64,000 nucleotides of DNA from Serinus canaria (lineage: Eukaryota; Chordata; Aves; Passeriformes; Fringillidae): NCBI RefSeq assembly GCF_022539315.1, contig NC_066323.1, positions 13,505,719 to 13,569,718 on the forward strand, in the 5' to 3' direction. Positions 54,041-64,000 of the stretch are shown piece after piece (positions within the stretch are counted from its first letter, which is position 1; each line of letters starts with the position of its first letter). Below the pieces are notes generated by a model. That model was not told the DNA's origin and ran no database searches. It saw only the letters and a list, made by a program, of their open reading frames with translations. The translations under genes and the position numbers were made by a program.

Positions 54041-54100
54041 ATATATATCTATATAAATAATATATATATATAAATAAATAAATAGATATATAATTATTAT
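54041..54100. repeat. TA-rich microsatellite
   Basis: About 60 bp made only of A, T and rare C or G: ATATATATCTATATAAATAA, then TATATATATATAAATAAATA, then AATAGATATATAATTATTAT. It is likely length-variable. Confidence 0.9.
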
Positions 54101-57100
54101 ACAGAAATTCAAAACAATGGGTATGAATTTATTTATGAGTATCAATTGGAAAATCATAGCCACTTGGATTTTTATCTATTTTGACTCAATTTGCTGGCAA
54201 ATCCATATGCAAAACATATACTTCTATTGACCTGTTCCTTAAAATCCAGGAATAGTTTACCAGTAATGAAAACTATTTACTTTGCATTTAACTACAGAAA
54301 ATTGTGTTGCACCCATTTTCATGTCCTAAACAACTAGGCCATAAAAAGAAAGAGATAGGAGGATCAATACTCTACTCAAGTGATACATAAATCTGAATAT
54401 CACCAAATACTGGAAGTCTGTATGTATAAATTACTTATCTCACTAGCAAGATATAAATTACAAGGTGCAAACAGCACTAATGGAGGGTTCAGAAGAACTT
54501 TGTGAGGAAAAATTTAAAAAGCAGATCAGGATAAAAAAATAAGAACTAATCAATTAAGCTTATTGGCTTAGTGAACAAACCTTCTCTTAGAGAAGTGTTA
54601 TGATGTTCCATTTAGTAATAAAAGCATTAGAAAAATGAAGCTTCAGCTCTGATAGTAAATGACCAAGACCATTCAAGTTTTATTGTGTTGTTCTGTCATA
54701 ATAAACTTTCTCAATGGTTTGTATTTGTTTTTTCCTTAACTACTGGATTTTAATCTAATTATTTCAAGCTGTCTCAGGCAAAACTAATGACAACAATGTG
54801 GAGGTGAAGTTGTAGCCACTTTACCTGCACTAATACATGAAACTGTTGTCATCTGGAAAGCTTCTAGGTAAGCACATGAGAAACATCTCAGATTTAAACA
54901 GAATTTAAATTGTTTGGGACTTGCTGAATGTAAAAGAAATCAGGTGTGGAGGTTATTTCTTTTTGGAGCTGCAGGTATCTCAAGTGCAGCCTTTAGATAA
55001 TGTCAGTGAAATTGCAGAGGAAAAAAAATTGAAATAAATATACTAGCATGTAGTCTGTAGCTAGCTCACCATTTCCAGCCTAGGCTATTTTCCCCTGTGG
55101 CTGCTTGGGAGACAGTTACTTGATGTAAAGAATTCAATATATTGATGGAGGCACTATTTATAAAAGGTTCAACACAAAGGAAGATGTGTTGCTGAAAGCA
55201 GTGAGAGAACTGGCTGCCATCATTTCCAGCATATTCTGATTTGATTTATGAAGCTGTGCAAACCAGTCACAGTCTTGGCACAGCTTCTTTCTCTGGCTAT
55301 ACATGTTGCAGGAATTGCCCATCCACAGCTAGGAGCAGAAAACCTGCCAAGGGATGGTTTAATCCTCCTCTTTCTTGCACATTCCCTCTGCCCTGCTCAC
55401 ATGAACTCTTCATGCACAGCAGCCACTCTGTCCTTTGGCACTACCTCAGCTAAAGGGAAACCTCCTTCCACATGTCCTTGGGAGTCACAAGGCTCACCAA
55501 AACCAGAGAACAGCAGGGAGTGAGGAGGGTGAAGGGTGATGACCATCCCTTTGTGATAAACTACTGCAGATACAACTGGAGTTGGAATTTAAGCATGTCC
55601 CAAAGCTGTATGGCAAAAAGAAAAAAAAAACCAAAAAAAACTGAGACAAGCCCCTGAGGAGCTAACCTTGAAAGAAATCTCTACATTGGTAATTAATTTA
55701 TGCCAACTAGCTGATTGACTTACTGCCAGCACACCACAAACCCAAGGTTAATTGCAGCCAGAGAAGGAGAATTTGGCAGTGAAAGCTGCAGAAAGCAAAA
55801 CTGTGCTGACAGAACTGTACCATCATCCCAGCACTGCAACCACTCCTCAATTACTGAACTGAAGGACTGGCTGGGCAGCTGAGGAATGGGAACACATGTG
55901 AAGATTACTTAAAGCAAGTGAGAAAAGGAGTTATTATTAGGGAGAAGTTAGGAAGTGAACAGAAGAATTAAGATTGTGATTTTGTTGTTTGGTTTTTTTC
56001 CTGTTCAGAATCTAGGGAATGAAACAAGGGAACTATAAGGGAACTGTTTTGCCACTTTGGAAAGAAATCTAAAAGGGAAAAGAGCCCAAATTCAACCCAC
56101 TACTGAAGATTACTCAGAAAGTGCAACTTATAACTTTGATCATTCCTTACTCCATTTACACCCTGGGGCCAAGCTCACAAATATCCTGTGGAGGGGCAGG
56201 AGCACTCACAGAACAACTTTGGCAGTGAAATCTTCTCTCCACAATGGCATTGATGCCAATTGACTCCAGTTTATCAAGAGCTCTGGCTTCCTTCACTGGA
56301 GAATATTGTGTTTGGGTCACTAGCTCATCTCAGGAAATAGGATACAGACACTCAAGAGCAAGTTTAGCTTTTACTGAAACCTTGCTGTTTTCTGCCCTCA
56401 AGAACTGCTCTCCAGTTAGTGCCAGCTAACCCATGACTAACCAAATTCACTGCTGCCCTTCTCATGGTCTGTGAGAACATTTTAAAAGCAGTTTTAAAAT
56501 TCAAACTGTTTTTATTTTTTTCTGTTTCTTGGACTTGGTTCCATTTTCCATATGAAATGTCTACCAGCAAGTTATGTGAAGAACCTCTTGTTACATACTT
56601 ATTTTTGAACACTGAATTCAGAAAAAAATGACATCAAAGTTTCCATCTAAGTGCACTTCATTGTACCAGGATGCAATCTGTACTATTTTTAAAATTTAAA
56701 TGTAATTAGTTCATAGAAAATGTCAATATGACACAGATACCTTCTTTCCACTGTGGAGTGGAGAACAGTTTGGAGAAATGTCACTAGAGTGACTCAGATC
56801 AGTCTTGGTAGGTGTTTCACAGCACCATCATCAACACTTTTTTTTTAAAATAAAGAACAGAAAAAAAGAAGTATCTCTTGCTTTCTTCTATAATGCTAAA
56901 GGAGGGATGAAGAAAAAATATTTCATCTAGCTCTACTGATTTCCCAGAATTGGAAGAGGCTATAATTTGCTCAAAATGTAAAACCTGGAGATTTTAAGAC
57001 AAATATTCAGCTGAGCCTTTACCATGACTTAACAAAATTATGTCTAGGTAGGATTTGAAGTCTGAAGAATCTTGATGTCTGAAGTGCTATTACAAGACTC

Positions 57101-60059
57101 CAATATTTCATGTTGAAGGGAGACTTTCATTTTATAAAGGCTCAGAAAAACACAGGTAAGCTTTAATGCCCAAACTACAGATAATGGAAATACTTTCTAA
57201 ATTTAAAAGCCGATTCCTATTTCTTTAACCAGAGATGATGTTCAGAAGAACACAAAAATACCAGTAGGAACAGAAAGAATCATCTTCCAGCATTAGGAAT
57301 GAAGATTATTTTCACCAAATAGCACAGCAGACATTGTAGCACAGTAATGCTCTCTCACAGAGGGCCTGTGTTTGTCTTTAACTTTGCCACATCCACTGGA
57401 CTTTAAGCTAGAGTGTTCAAAGGCCAATAAAGGGAAAAGCAACCTAAGACATCAATCCAGGAGTTGATGTGCAAATTAACATTTCCTGTGTTTCAAACAT
57501 AAATTTTCACCCTTAAGGAATCTGCTCAAGTTGTCTGGACTGGCTGCATCAAGAAAGAAATGTTAATTAAACATCTCTGTCCTAATACAGCAGGGCCATA
57601 ATGCACATATAAATTAAATACCTGAAAAATTAGTTGGCATGGTTAGAGTAGCGGTGGATGAGCTAGATAAATACAACAGTGATAGGTTATGGGATGGGAT
57701 CCAAGTGTGCACCCTTGCACATCAGCCCTGCAATGATTCCCTGTCCCACAGAGCACATCCCTTGGCACTGCCTGAGTTCTGAATGGGTAGGGCTGTACTG
57801 GGTGAGGAGAGCCTGGCACTTACACACCACAAGTAGGGAAGGAAGAAGCCCAGCCTTGCTGAAATTGGCATCTTTTTTCATTCAGTTCAGTAAGATAGAG
57901 TTACCTTCTGGCCAGTGAAGGAATCAAGCAAGTAACCAGTCCAAATTATGTTATAAACTGCCTTTTAACAGTAACATTTAAGCCACAGTGATGCTTGAAC
58001 ACATTATACTTCCGTATTTCATGCTTCTACCTTCTGTTTATATAAGATGGTTCCTACCAGAATTTTACATGTAAAGTTTCCTTCATTTGCAGATAGATTT
58101 TGACACCTAAATTTACCTATGTATTTTAAGTAAACTCAAAAAACACTGGTACTGAATTACTACTGAATATTCCTTTCTTATAAATAAATTGATAATGTAG
58201 CCACATGATTTAATAACTTTGCTTAATTTCACTCACAGCAACACAAAGATCTCAATGGTGAGCTATAATATTTCATATCATTCTCCTAGCTTAAATCATG
58301 AACAACTTTTCTTTGTTTCCCTTTCAGAAACACAAATGTAAAGTTACTAAAAGAAAAAGTTCCAATTTAGTTCTTAGACTTGCTGTGTTTTTTAATACTA
58401 CATGGTGCAGTATTGCCAGACAGTTCAAAGCATGTGGATCCCTTCTATATTATATAGCATTAGAATTAAACATGGGGATGATTTTACTTTTTTCCTTTAA
58501 GGTAGTATCCAAATACCTTTCCCTGAACATTTAAATTTTTTTTAAAACTTATATAAGTTTTTCCAAAGAAAGGATACTGCAGTAATGAACATATTCAGTG
58601 ACAAGCTCATACATGCTTTTCAGCAAATTGGAATGAGAAATCCCAAAATGTGAATATAAATCATTCAGCTTCACTATATGCATAGAATCTTTATTTTGAT
58701 TTCTCTCCAGCTTTCCTTGCACTCTACTTTAATAGAATTTTGCCAGAACATTTACATTTAAAAATGAAAATCCAGATAAAATGCTTCCTCTCAATAGAGC
58801 TGTATTTGCAGCCAATGCAAACCCTACCAGTGGGAATCAGAATATGCTCTCCTATGAAAACCATTTTTCTTAATAAAATTAAAACTCTTTAATATTGCCG
58901 TGCAATGAAAAGAGAAAATTATAATTGGTGTCATCACTGGGAGATCAATGTTTTTCTCTTTCCTTTAAGAACTAAGAAATCAATATTTTTTTCTTGCTAT
59001 TAATCCCCACCTGATCTGGCTTCTGACATTACCATAACACCAAGCCCCTCTATGACTGTAGGAAAGGTGACCAAAACAGTCTTTGACCACAAGAAAATAT
59101 CAGCATTTCAGATGTCATCTGTACTATGAGTTCCTCACCCGCTCCTCATTTTTATATTTTAGATGTTTTTAACCAATGGGTACAACTGACATTTTATTTG
59201 TACCTGTTAAAGCATCCCCTTTTGGTTTTAAACAACTCCCTCTCTACACTGGCTTTGTTTTTATTCCACAAATTACCCTCAAAATAGGGTACAGCATACT
59301 GGAAAGTTGAATAAAAGTTCAGACATTCTCTCCACAGGAAGGAGAGTGTAATTCCGTAGTGATTTCTATGTTTATTTCATGACTCTAACATAAAATTTCC
59401 ATTAGGAAAGGAAAATAAAAATCTCAAAAGGCACATATTTAAGATTTTGCTCCTATCCAATCCCCAAGAAGTAAAGTTTTACCAGCCAAGGAATCTTAAT
59501 TACATCAGAATAACTGTAAAATTAAATTTTTCATCTTTCCAGATGCAATAATGTGCAAACACCAAGATGTTTACTGATGTTTCCAAATCAGGGAGGAATT
59601 TTAGATGAGGAAGGGAAATATTTGAATGATTTTACTAAAAATGGGAGTGGAGAAGGTAGAGGGTGGTAGTAGAGTGCAATTCACTCCCAGGACATGTAAC
59701 ACTGATCTGAAAAATGAGTGGGAAAATGGTACCTGCAGAAGGGGCTTCCCTGGGGGAATGAAACAGGAACACTCAGGAATGGACAGCAGGACCCTGTGCA
59801 TCACACTGGCCATGTGTGAGCACCACTTCAGGCAAATTTGAAGCACTGTCAGTTCTGAACACCTGAAAAGTGAAAATTACCACCCATCACTCAAATTAAT
59901 GTTTTTCTTCAAATAAGAGCCTTTGTTTTCAAAACACATGGGGGTGTTTGCAGTTATTGTAAAGCCTATTACAGCTAACATGTAAAACCTTACATCCACA
60001 AGCTATGTTCTTGTGCAATGTAAATAAGTGCAGCTACCCCAGAGGTTCCTAGACTGAAA

Positions 60060-60330
60060 AACAATCCTGCTGTAACCATCCATGATATCAGCTAATTATA
60101 TATTTCTTCCTACAGCTTTTAAGTCACTATAGAATAAATCAGACTTTATAAAGATGATGTCCCTCGGGACTGACTTCCCATTTAATTTATTTATAGCTAC
60201 ACTTTATACTGCAAATGACACTGGGAACCCAGATAAGCTTCTTGGAAGAATTGCTCTCCCCTATTAAATTAGCTGCTACCTTTACCTGATTAAAATCTTG
60301 CTGCTAAAATAAAAGGCTCAAACAAGTTTG
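60060..60330. promoter_or_regulatory. Candidate conserved non-coding element
   Basis: AT-rich and non-repetitive, with CAGCTAATTATATATTTC, CCATTTAATTTATTTATAGC and ATTAAATTAGCTGC, and one retained CpG in CCCTCGGGAC. There is no open frame of note. This call rests on texture alone and needs alignment. Confidence 0.2.
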
Positions 60331-60387
60331 GCTTGTAAGAAGGAATTGAAATGCATTCTGTGCTAGGAACTAGTGAGGAAATAATGA

Positions 60388-60816
60388 CTACAGCAAAGAC
60401 TTCTTTTACAGTTTCTGAATGCCTTTGATGCCAAAAGAAATAAAGAAATCTTTACAATGAGTAAGAGAGCTTTCCAAGAAAGCTTTTCATGTTTTGAAAC
60501 ATATAGAGCTGTTCTGGAGATGTTTTGAGCAGGCAGTGAATGCAGGCCTGAAGAAGTGCAAAATGCTTTTGTGTGCTCAGTCCTCGGTTTGCTCAGTGGA
60601 GCTTTTGTTTTAGAAAAAAGTGGGTGCAAAATTGTAGAAAATATTGTACAGAAGTATAATGATGATTGTTTTTTAAACATTTCTCCTATCTGTGATAGCA
60701 GCAATTGCAAAGCAAGATTAGTTTGGGATCTTCAAAGAGAATATCTCTGCTTTGTCTTGAGAACTTCCAAATACCAAGAAAATGAACATTCTCTCAACTG
60801 GCAACCTAAAGCCTGA
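60388..60816 (+). pseudogene. Possible decayed coding segment, unrecognised
   Basis: One plus-strand frame stays open for 46 codons, meets a single TGA at 60526-60528, then continues for 95 codons to a TGA at 60814-60816. The translation includes FLNAFDAKRNKEIFTMSKRA before the stop and KSGCKIVENIVQKYNDDCF after it. No family is recognised and no splice signals or neighbours support it. A stretch of this kind is expected about once by chance in six frames of a 64-kb AT-rich window, so the call is weak. Confidence 0.2.
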
Positions 60817-63360
60817 ATCTTGGAGGTAAATGGGGTAAAAATTTTCATTTCTATCACAGACATTTTATGCATTTCTTTTGTGACTTGTGCTTTAATGGGG
60901 AGACATTAGTTCATTGACCTTGTCTCTAATTTTGCTCAGTATCCAGTGAAAAGGTTTTTAGATCTTTGCACTAGTACTCAGTGTTTCTCTAGCGTGAATT
61001 TTTCATCTTCCTTTCATTGGATAATCAGTAATTGAACATTTCTTAGAGAGCTGGGACTGTCCTGCTCTGTAACCACAGTTTCCACATAAATTGCAAATCT
61101 AACAAATGGCTGTAAAAAAAAAGAAATTCATTGGCTGCAAGAAACCTGGGCAAAACTTAAACTAATGTGAGATCCACCTTGGCTTGCCAAGAATAACCAG
61201 TGCTGTTTGGGACTGGTTCCAACACCTTTTGTCTAAGCCAGGAGCTCAGTGCTGCTCATCCTGGCCTCATGCTTTTAGGCTTCTCAAAAACTTATCAAAC
61301 AGAAGAAGAACCATCACAGACAGTAACGTGGGTATCAAACTGGTGCTGTTCCTTTCAGTCACAGCCAAATGCTTCCCCCAGCCCACACTGATGAGCAGAC
61401 TTGGATGATCACCTAATTATTCAGGTGAGGATTTTGTGTTCATCTCTGGTCTTTCAGGTGACGGGCTGGGATCTGGGGCAGTCTCTTGCTCTCAGCTTCA
61501 GTGTTTGTCTGCAACATTTACCAAACCATGTGTCTTCTGAAGCTCTTAACAAACTTGCACCAAAAGATAATGCAAGTGAGGGCTGGAAAGTGATTTGCAA
61601 AGGTTTTGTTTATTTGCTAAGCCATTAGGCTCCAGATGCACTGGTAAGGATTGAGGTCTGTTTCTGCTTTAACTATAAACACTTTCCCCATGCACAACAC
61701 AGAAATGCCTCATCCAAAGGTTGGCATTTACAGGACATTATTTACTTATTAGTTCAGCAGTTTATTACACTGAAATTTAAATGTAGTAATCAAATATTTA
61801 TTTTGTAATCATGTTACATTAATGCTAATAAGCAATGTATTTATTGCTTCATGGATTACATTTTAATTTAAATGCTCCAGTCAAAATTTTGACATTAAAT
61901 TGCACCTACCTACTTAAACAGTGTTTTTGGTTACTTTTAAATACCATTAGATTAATTCAAATTTTTTTTACTATAAGGATGAATTTTCTTAAAACATGAC
62001 CTAGATAACTTTCTAATTTTTATCCTGTGGATTAAGTATTTCCTTCATAACTACAAACATGTAGGTATGAACCACCAATATTTTAAATATCTTTTTTTCT
62101 TCTTCTTCTCTTGCTAGTATAACTTAGAGAAGCAATTCCAGAAAAAAAAAAAAAACCCAGCATTTTAGGCCAGACCCTTAGAATGTACCAACTCACTGCA
62201 AACTTCCAAGGAAAATGAATAGATTTAGATGTAATTCATGAGGGATTATACCTGAGATTTAATTATTAATTACTCACCAGCTTCTTTTGTTATAAAGCAA
62301 GGAAGGAATAGCCTGCACCTCAAGACACCAACAAAATCGAGCCCCACATATCAAGGGAACTCCCAGCCCAGTTCCCACTGAGCCATGCATGATTGTGGCC
62401 AGGTTTCTGCATGTCTATAGTTCTGAGGGAGATTCAAGCAGTTTTAGGAAAACACAGGTGGAACAACAGAAGAAAAAAATGTAAAAGTAAGCATTCTTCA
62501 GTGGAATAATTAGTGTATGACAACTTGAGTGTACATAGAAAAAAAATCTAATATACTTCACAATTCCAACTTTTCAAATATTAACACACTTTGTTGTAAT
62601 CAACTCCCATAAACTCCTATTCAGGATGGAAAAAACTCATGAAGAGAGTTTACAGGCAGGACAGTGACAAATGGAGCACAAGATGCAAACATTCATCATC
62701 TTCACGAGGCTGGTTAAAAACGACACAGGTCAGAATCTCCTTTTCTCTGCCAGATATGAACATTCACTTTCATTAACTTCCCAAAGGCAGAGGCACAGTA
62801 CATCTCTCCTAAGGTATGCGAGATGTTTAGAGGAAAAATGGAAATTTTCAAACTCCAAAGTCTGGATGATTTATTTCATGACCTACTGTCCTTCCCTTAG
62901 ATGCCAGCATTGAGTCACAAGGTTAGTTTTTTGTTTCCTGAATAACTGGCAAAGCTTTAAATTCATATACCCAGTTTCAAGGGTTTTTTGTTTAGCTGTG
63001 TTAAAGATTCTCAGTTTCAGTTACAGAATTATTAGAGCATATTCCAAAGGTATTCCAATGTTAGTGCTCTGCTGAAACTTTTTTCTTTTTAGAAAACAGT
63101 AATAATGTCAAGCTAATGTTAAATTCCCCTTCTCTTAAGAGCTTTTTCAAGTACTTTACCCAAAGGAAATAAAGACTTGTTGCTTTCATAAACTAAAATA
63201 TGAAAAAAAAAACAAACTAGCTGTCATTTGCTTTACATTTTCTGGTTTATATTTTCACTTGTTGTTTCCAATGTCATTTACTCTCAACTGAGCCTTCTAA
63301 AAACTCTTCAAGTTTGTCTTGATGCTGCTGAAAAATTTTGCATTCCCACAATGCCTAAAA
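60817..63360. other. Non-coding DNA, no gene recognised
   Basis: AT-rich sequence. A 14-A run lies at 62142-62155 after a short CTTCTTCTTC tract. The block 61730-61960 is AT-rich with TTAATTTAAATGC and similar motifs and may be a conserved element, though this is only an impression. Confidence 0.5.
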
Positions 63361-63361
63361 T

Positions 63362-63432
63362 GGTCTATCCAAGGTCATTAATTTGCCAGTGGCAGTGTCT
63401 AGGGCAGAGATCTGACACTCAGAATCCCACCC
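63362..63432 (-). repeat. MIR-like ancient SINE fragment (possible)
   Basis: The plus strand reads TATCCAAGGTCATTAATTTG, then CCAGTGGCAGTGTCTAGGGC and AGAGATCTGACACTCAG. This resembles the MIR reverse complement (CCCAAGGTCACACAG, then TAAGTGGCAGAGC, then GGATTTGAAC). Divergence is high. Confidence 0.4.
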
Positions 63433-64000
63433 CACTGTTCTCATCTAGAAACATCTCCTGAAAGACAAAGTTCCATTTAAAGGAACTTGAGGTCAACAGG
63501 CCTGAACATTTGTGCAGATGTGTTCTCTGTTTGGCTAATCAAAGCACAGTTTTGGATTCAAATTTAATAGAAATTTCAAATTTAATTAACAAAACAATAA
63601 GAGTAGTTTGGATGGAATAGGACCTAGAGTTTGCAGTTTTTCTAAAAAGCTAATGCTCAGAAATGTAGTGCATTTACAGATGATGATGTTGGGACTAAAT
63701 CTATAGTGCCTCTGCCAGTGCATTTACTGAAGGAAGAGAATGAAGAGGAAGAATATTTCCTGAAATGGAAATTATGAGAATTTGGAGATAAAACTGAGAA
63801 GGAAAAAATGCCAAAAAATAAACAATAAAAAGGAATCTTAATTACAAAGAAGAAAGTCTTGGAGTCAGCCATGTAGCAGAAGACTCTCAGCATCACAGCA
63901 GTAATTCCAGGGATCAGAAGAGAGTATGTGATCCTCAAATTATATATTGTCTTGGTAGTGAAATAATTCTGGAGTTGTATAGCCAGGATAATATCAAGGT
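63433..64000. other. Non-coding DNA, no gene recognised
   Basis: AT-rich sequence with TTCAAATTTAAT repeated near 63560-63585. The 93-codon minus frame at 63657-63938 lies on a pyrimidine-rich strand and has no recognisable domain. Confidence 0.5.

Larger units (their letters stand above)
53501..60387. other. Non-coding DNA, no gene recognised
   Basis: Mostly AT-rich. A/C-rich low complexity lies at 55614-55640, and GC-richer patches at 55300-55520 and 57690-57860. A possible very diverged MIR-like stretch lies near 57040-57100 (TAGGTAGGATTTGAAGTC). The block 60060-60330 is AT-rich, non-repetitive and contains TAATTA, making it another candidate conserved element. Confidence 0.5.

Noticed and set aside
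1..64000. CRISPR array, operons, tRNA or rRNA genes
   Set aside because: No regularly spaced repeats, no dense coding, and no tRNA or rRNA core motifs were seen; the sequence is eukaryotic in character.

Overview
The window looks like 64 kb of vertebrate, most likely bird, nuclear DNA from a gene-poor region (intergenic or a very large intron). The evidence is an AT-rich background with strong CpG depletion, no long open frames, no bacterial-style operons, homopolymer and TA/CAAA microsatellites, a few MIR-like ancient SINE fragments, and none of the abundant young Alu/L1-type repeats expected in a mammal. Assignment to birds is inference; I did not find a clear CR1 or full ERV that would settle it.

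I see no intact protein-coding gene, rRNA, tRNA or CRISPR array. Most open frames in the window are chance frames, favoured by GC-rich or pyrimidine-rich local composition.

The most gene-like stretch is on the minus strand at about 15.94-18.49 kb. Between 18109 and 16271 four long reading-frame segments follow one another in staggered frames, with about eight internal stops in roughly 600 codons. At this composition about one stop per 15 codons is expected. I read this as a decayed coding locus (pseudogene) that carries an internal duplication 1129 bp apart, with the same protein-level pattern in both copies. I cannot name it with confidence; FANCB is only a weak lead.

Other structure: a second local duplication at 19.1/20.8 kb (1707 bp apart) flanking a GC-rich island with palindromes; a purine-rich strand-asymmetric tract at 25.1-26.1 kb ending in a canonical poly(A) signal; a CpG-retaining segment with homeobox-like sites at 42.98-43.72 kb, the best regulatory candidate; a 76-bp-period GC-rich duplication at 44.02-44.14 kb; a 35-bp tandem duplication at 53.43 kb; and MIR-like relics at 6.85, 47.96 and 63.36 kb. 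Several AT-rich, TAATTA-bearing blocks look like conserved non-coding elements, but this cannot be shown without alignment. The remainder is ordinary unannotatable non-coding DNA.
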